The notes below the pieces were generated by a model that did no database searches, had not been told where the DNA came from, and saw only the letters and a program-made list of their open reading frames with translations. The translations under genes were made by a program, and so were the position numbers. DNA of 64,000 nucleotides, taken from the NCBI RefSeq assembly GCF_000949635.1, contig NZ_BAFN01000001.1:2108001-2172000 (forward strand). Reading direction: 5' to 3'. This DNA is from Candidatus Brocadia sinica JPN1. Its GTDB lineage: Bacteria; Planctomycetota; Brocadiia; Brocadiales; Brocadiaceae. Below, one piece after another: positions 63,271-64,000 of this stretch (position 1 is its first letter; each line of letters opens with the position of its first letter).

Positions 63271-64000
63271 ATGGAAAATAATCCTAATCCCCGATCATTT
63301 AAAGACCCAACGTATCGGATTGGTAAACTTGCAACTGCAAACAAGCCGCCGGTCTCAGTCTATCCCCAAACTGTTTTACAAGAGGCAATAACGATTATGC
63401 TTGCAAACGATGTCTCGCAAATAGCAGTAATGGCATCGGAAAGGGATGTAAGAGGAATGGTCAGTTGGAAATCAATTGGGAGCCGGCTCGCTTTGGGATA
63501 CAATTGCAAAATTGTCAACGATTGCATCGACAGGCATTATGAAGTAAGTGCTGATGACTCATTGTTTCAGGCAATCCGGTTAATTGCCAGGCACGGTTAT
63601 GTACTTGTGCGCGATTCGACAAAACGAATCTGCGGTATCGTCACTGTTTATGACCTAAGTCAACAATTTGGCCAATTTGTAGAACCATTTCTTCTCATCG
63701 GTGAAATCGAAAACTACATTCGTCACCTGATCGATGGTAAATTTACCGCTGACGAACTCGCATCGATAAAAGATCCATCGGATACACGGCGGGAAATTAA
63801 TGGCGTACTCGATCTAACATTTGGTGAGTATGTACGGCTATTGGAGAATCCTCGCGGTTGGATAAAGTTGGAACTACAAATTGATCGCAAAATCTTTGTG
63901 AAACACCTTGATGAAGTTCGCCGAATTCGGAACGATGTGATGCATTTCGATCCCAAGGGAATTGCAGAAGATGATTTGAATGTGCTCCGGAGATTTGTTC
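63271..64000 (+). CDS. CBS-domain protein with HEPN-like C-terminus, 3' partial
   Basis: Open from the ATG at 63271 to the window end (243 complete codons). Residues about 25-135 contain two CBS motifs (VYPQTVLQEAITIMLANDVS, ISADDS-like segment VSADDSLFQAIRLIARHGYV). The C-terminal part is helical and ends in RIRNDVMHF (R220 to H225), an RNxxxH motif as in HEPN ribonuclease-like domains. A nucleotide-sensing module coupled to a HEPN domain is suggested; function is not known. Confidence 0.7.
   Translation, partial: MENNPNPRSFKDPTYRIGKLATANKPPVSVYPQTVLQEAITIMLANDVSQIAVMASERDVRGMVSWKSIGSRLALGYNCKIVNDCIDRHYEVSADDSLFQAIRLIARHGYVLVRDSTKRICGIVTVYDLSQQFGQFVEPFLLIGEIENYIRHLIDGKFTADELASIKDPSDTRREINGVLDLTFGEYVRLLENPRGWIKLELQIDRKIFVKHLDEVRRIRNDVMHFDPKGIAEDDLNVLRRFV

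Noticed and set aside
1-64000. CRISPR array
   Set aside because: No run of regularly spaced direct repeats was seen; the repeats present are inverted or dispersed.

Overview
The window looks like a chromosomal segment of an anammox-type planctomycete (Brocadiaceae-like). This rests on a Rieske protein followed by a cytochrome b fused to a di-haem cytochrome c tail, a probable Re-citrate synthase next to sucCD, the moderate-to-low GC, and abundant dispersed palindromic repeats. No hydrazine-pathway gene lies in the window, so this is inference, not proof.

Positions 1-17273 are a mobile, decaying accessory region. A PAS-GGDEF-EAL c-di-GMP enzyme is cut by the left edge. Two inverted copies of an IS66-like element (1502-3914 and 7747-10159) follow, each carrying a DruA/DUF4338 gene beside its transposase. 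Between them lie remnants of a helicase/Mod/Res restriction system, an SDR remnant and an intact DNA polymerase IV. Flanking 8-mers show that the interval 3915-7746 was probably inverted through the two elements. Next come toxin-antitoxin genes (PIN, ParE-type, HicB, Phd-like), a ribbon-helix-helix regulator divergent from a phage-type antirepressor with an operator array between them, and a tyrosine recombinase. The segment 12129-15053 is bracketed by facing IS1380-type ends. A Mor-type remnant, an excisionase-like gene and a second integrase follow, the last abutting the 3' end of tRNA-Val(CAC). Both recombinases and the excisionase-like gene carry frameshifts.

Positions 17274-39776 are mostly housekeeping: SemiSWEET, DUF456, TolC, folE, a lipoprotein, mutS translationally coupled to a GIY-YIG (DUF123) gene, then an operon-like set: GcvH-like protein, DUF1611/DgcN, DgcA-type racemase, M20 deacylase and CstA. 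The set reads as a D-glutamate or muropeptide-derived amino-acid salvage route. Two large envelope proteins (TMTC-TPR and YfhO), a MazF-type toxin and a spermidine-synthase-like membrane protein follow.

Positions 39874-54725 are the most distinctive part. A long minus-strand run encodes a metallophosphoesterase, a cholesterol-oxidase-like GMC flavoenzyme, an animal-type haem peroxidase lipoprotein, two ThDP-enzyme homologues (one with a degenerate cofactor motif) and a 1150-residue secreted protein. A c-di-GMP-I (GEMM-I) riboswitch with an overlapping terminator precedes the first gene, and a second near-identical riboswitch/terminator sits just before the last gene. I regard this as the best candidate for an undescribed system: a c-di-GMP-gated extracytoplasmic oxidative operon with two checkpoints.

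Positions 54792-64000 hold central metabolism (Re-citrate synthase, sucC, sucD), YceI, the Rieske/cytochrome bc complex, an Uma2 protein, a TetR regulator with a candidate operator, and a CBS-HEPN protein cut by the right edge.
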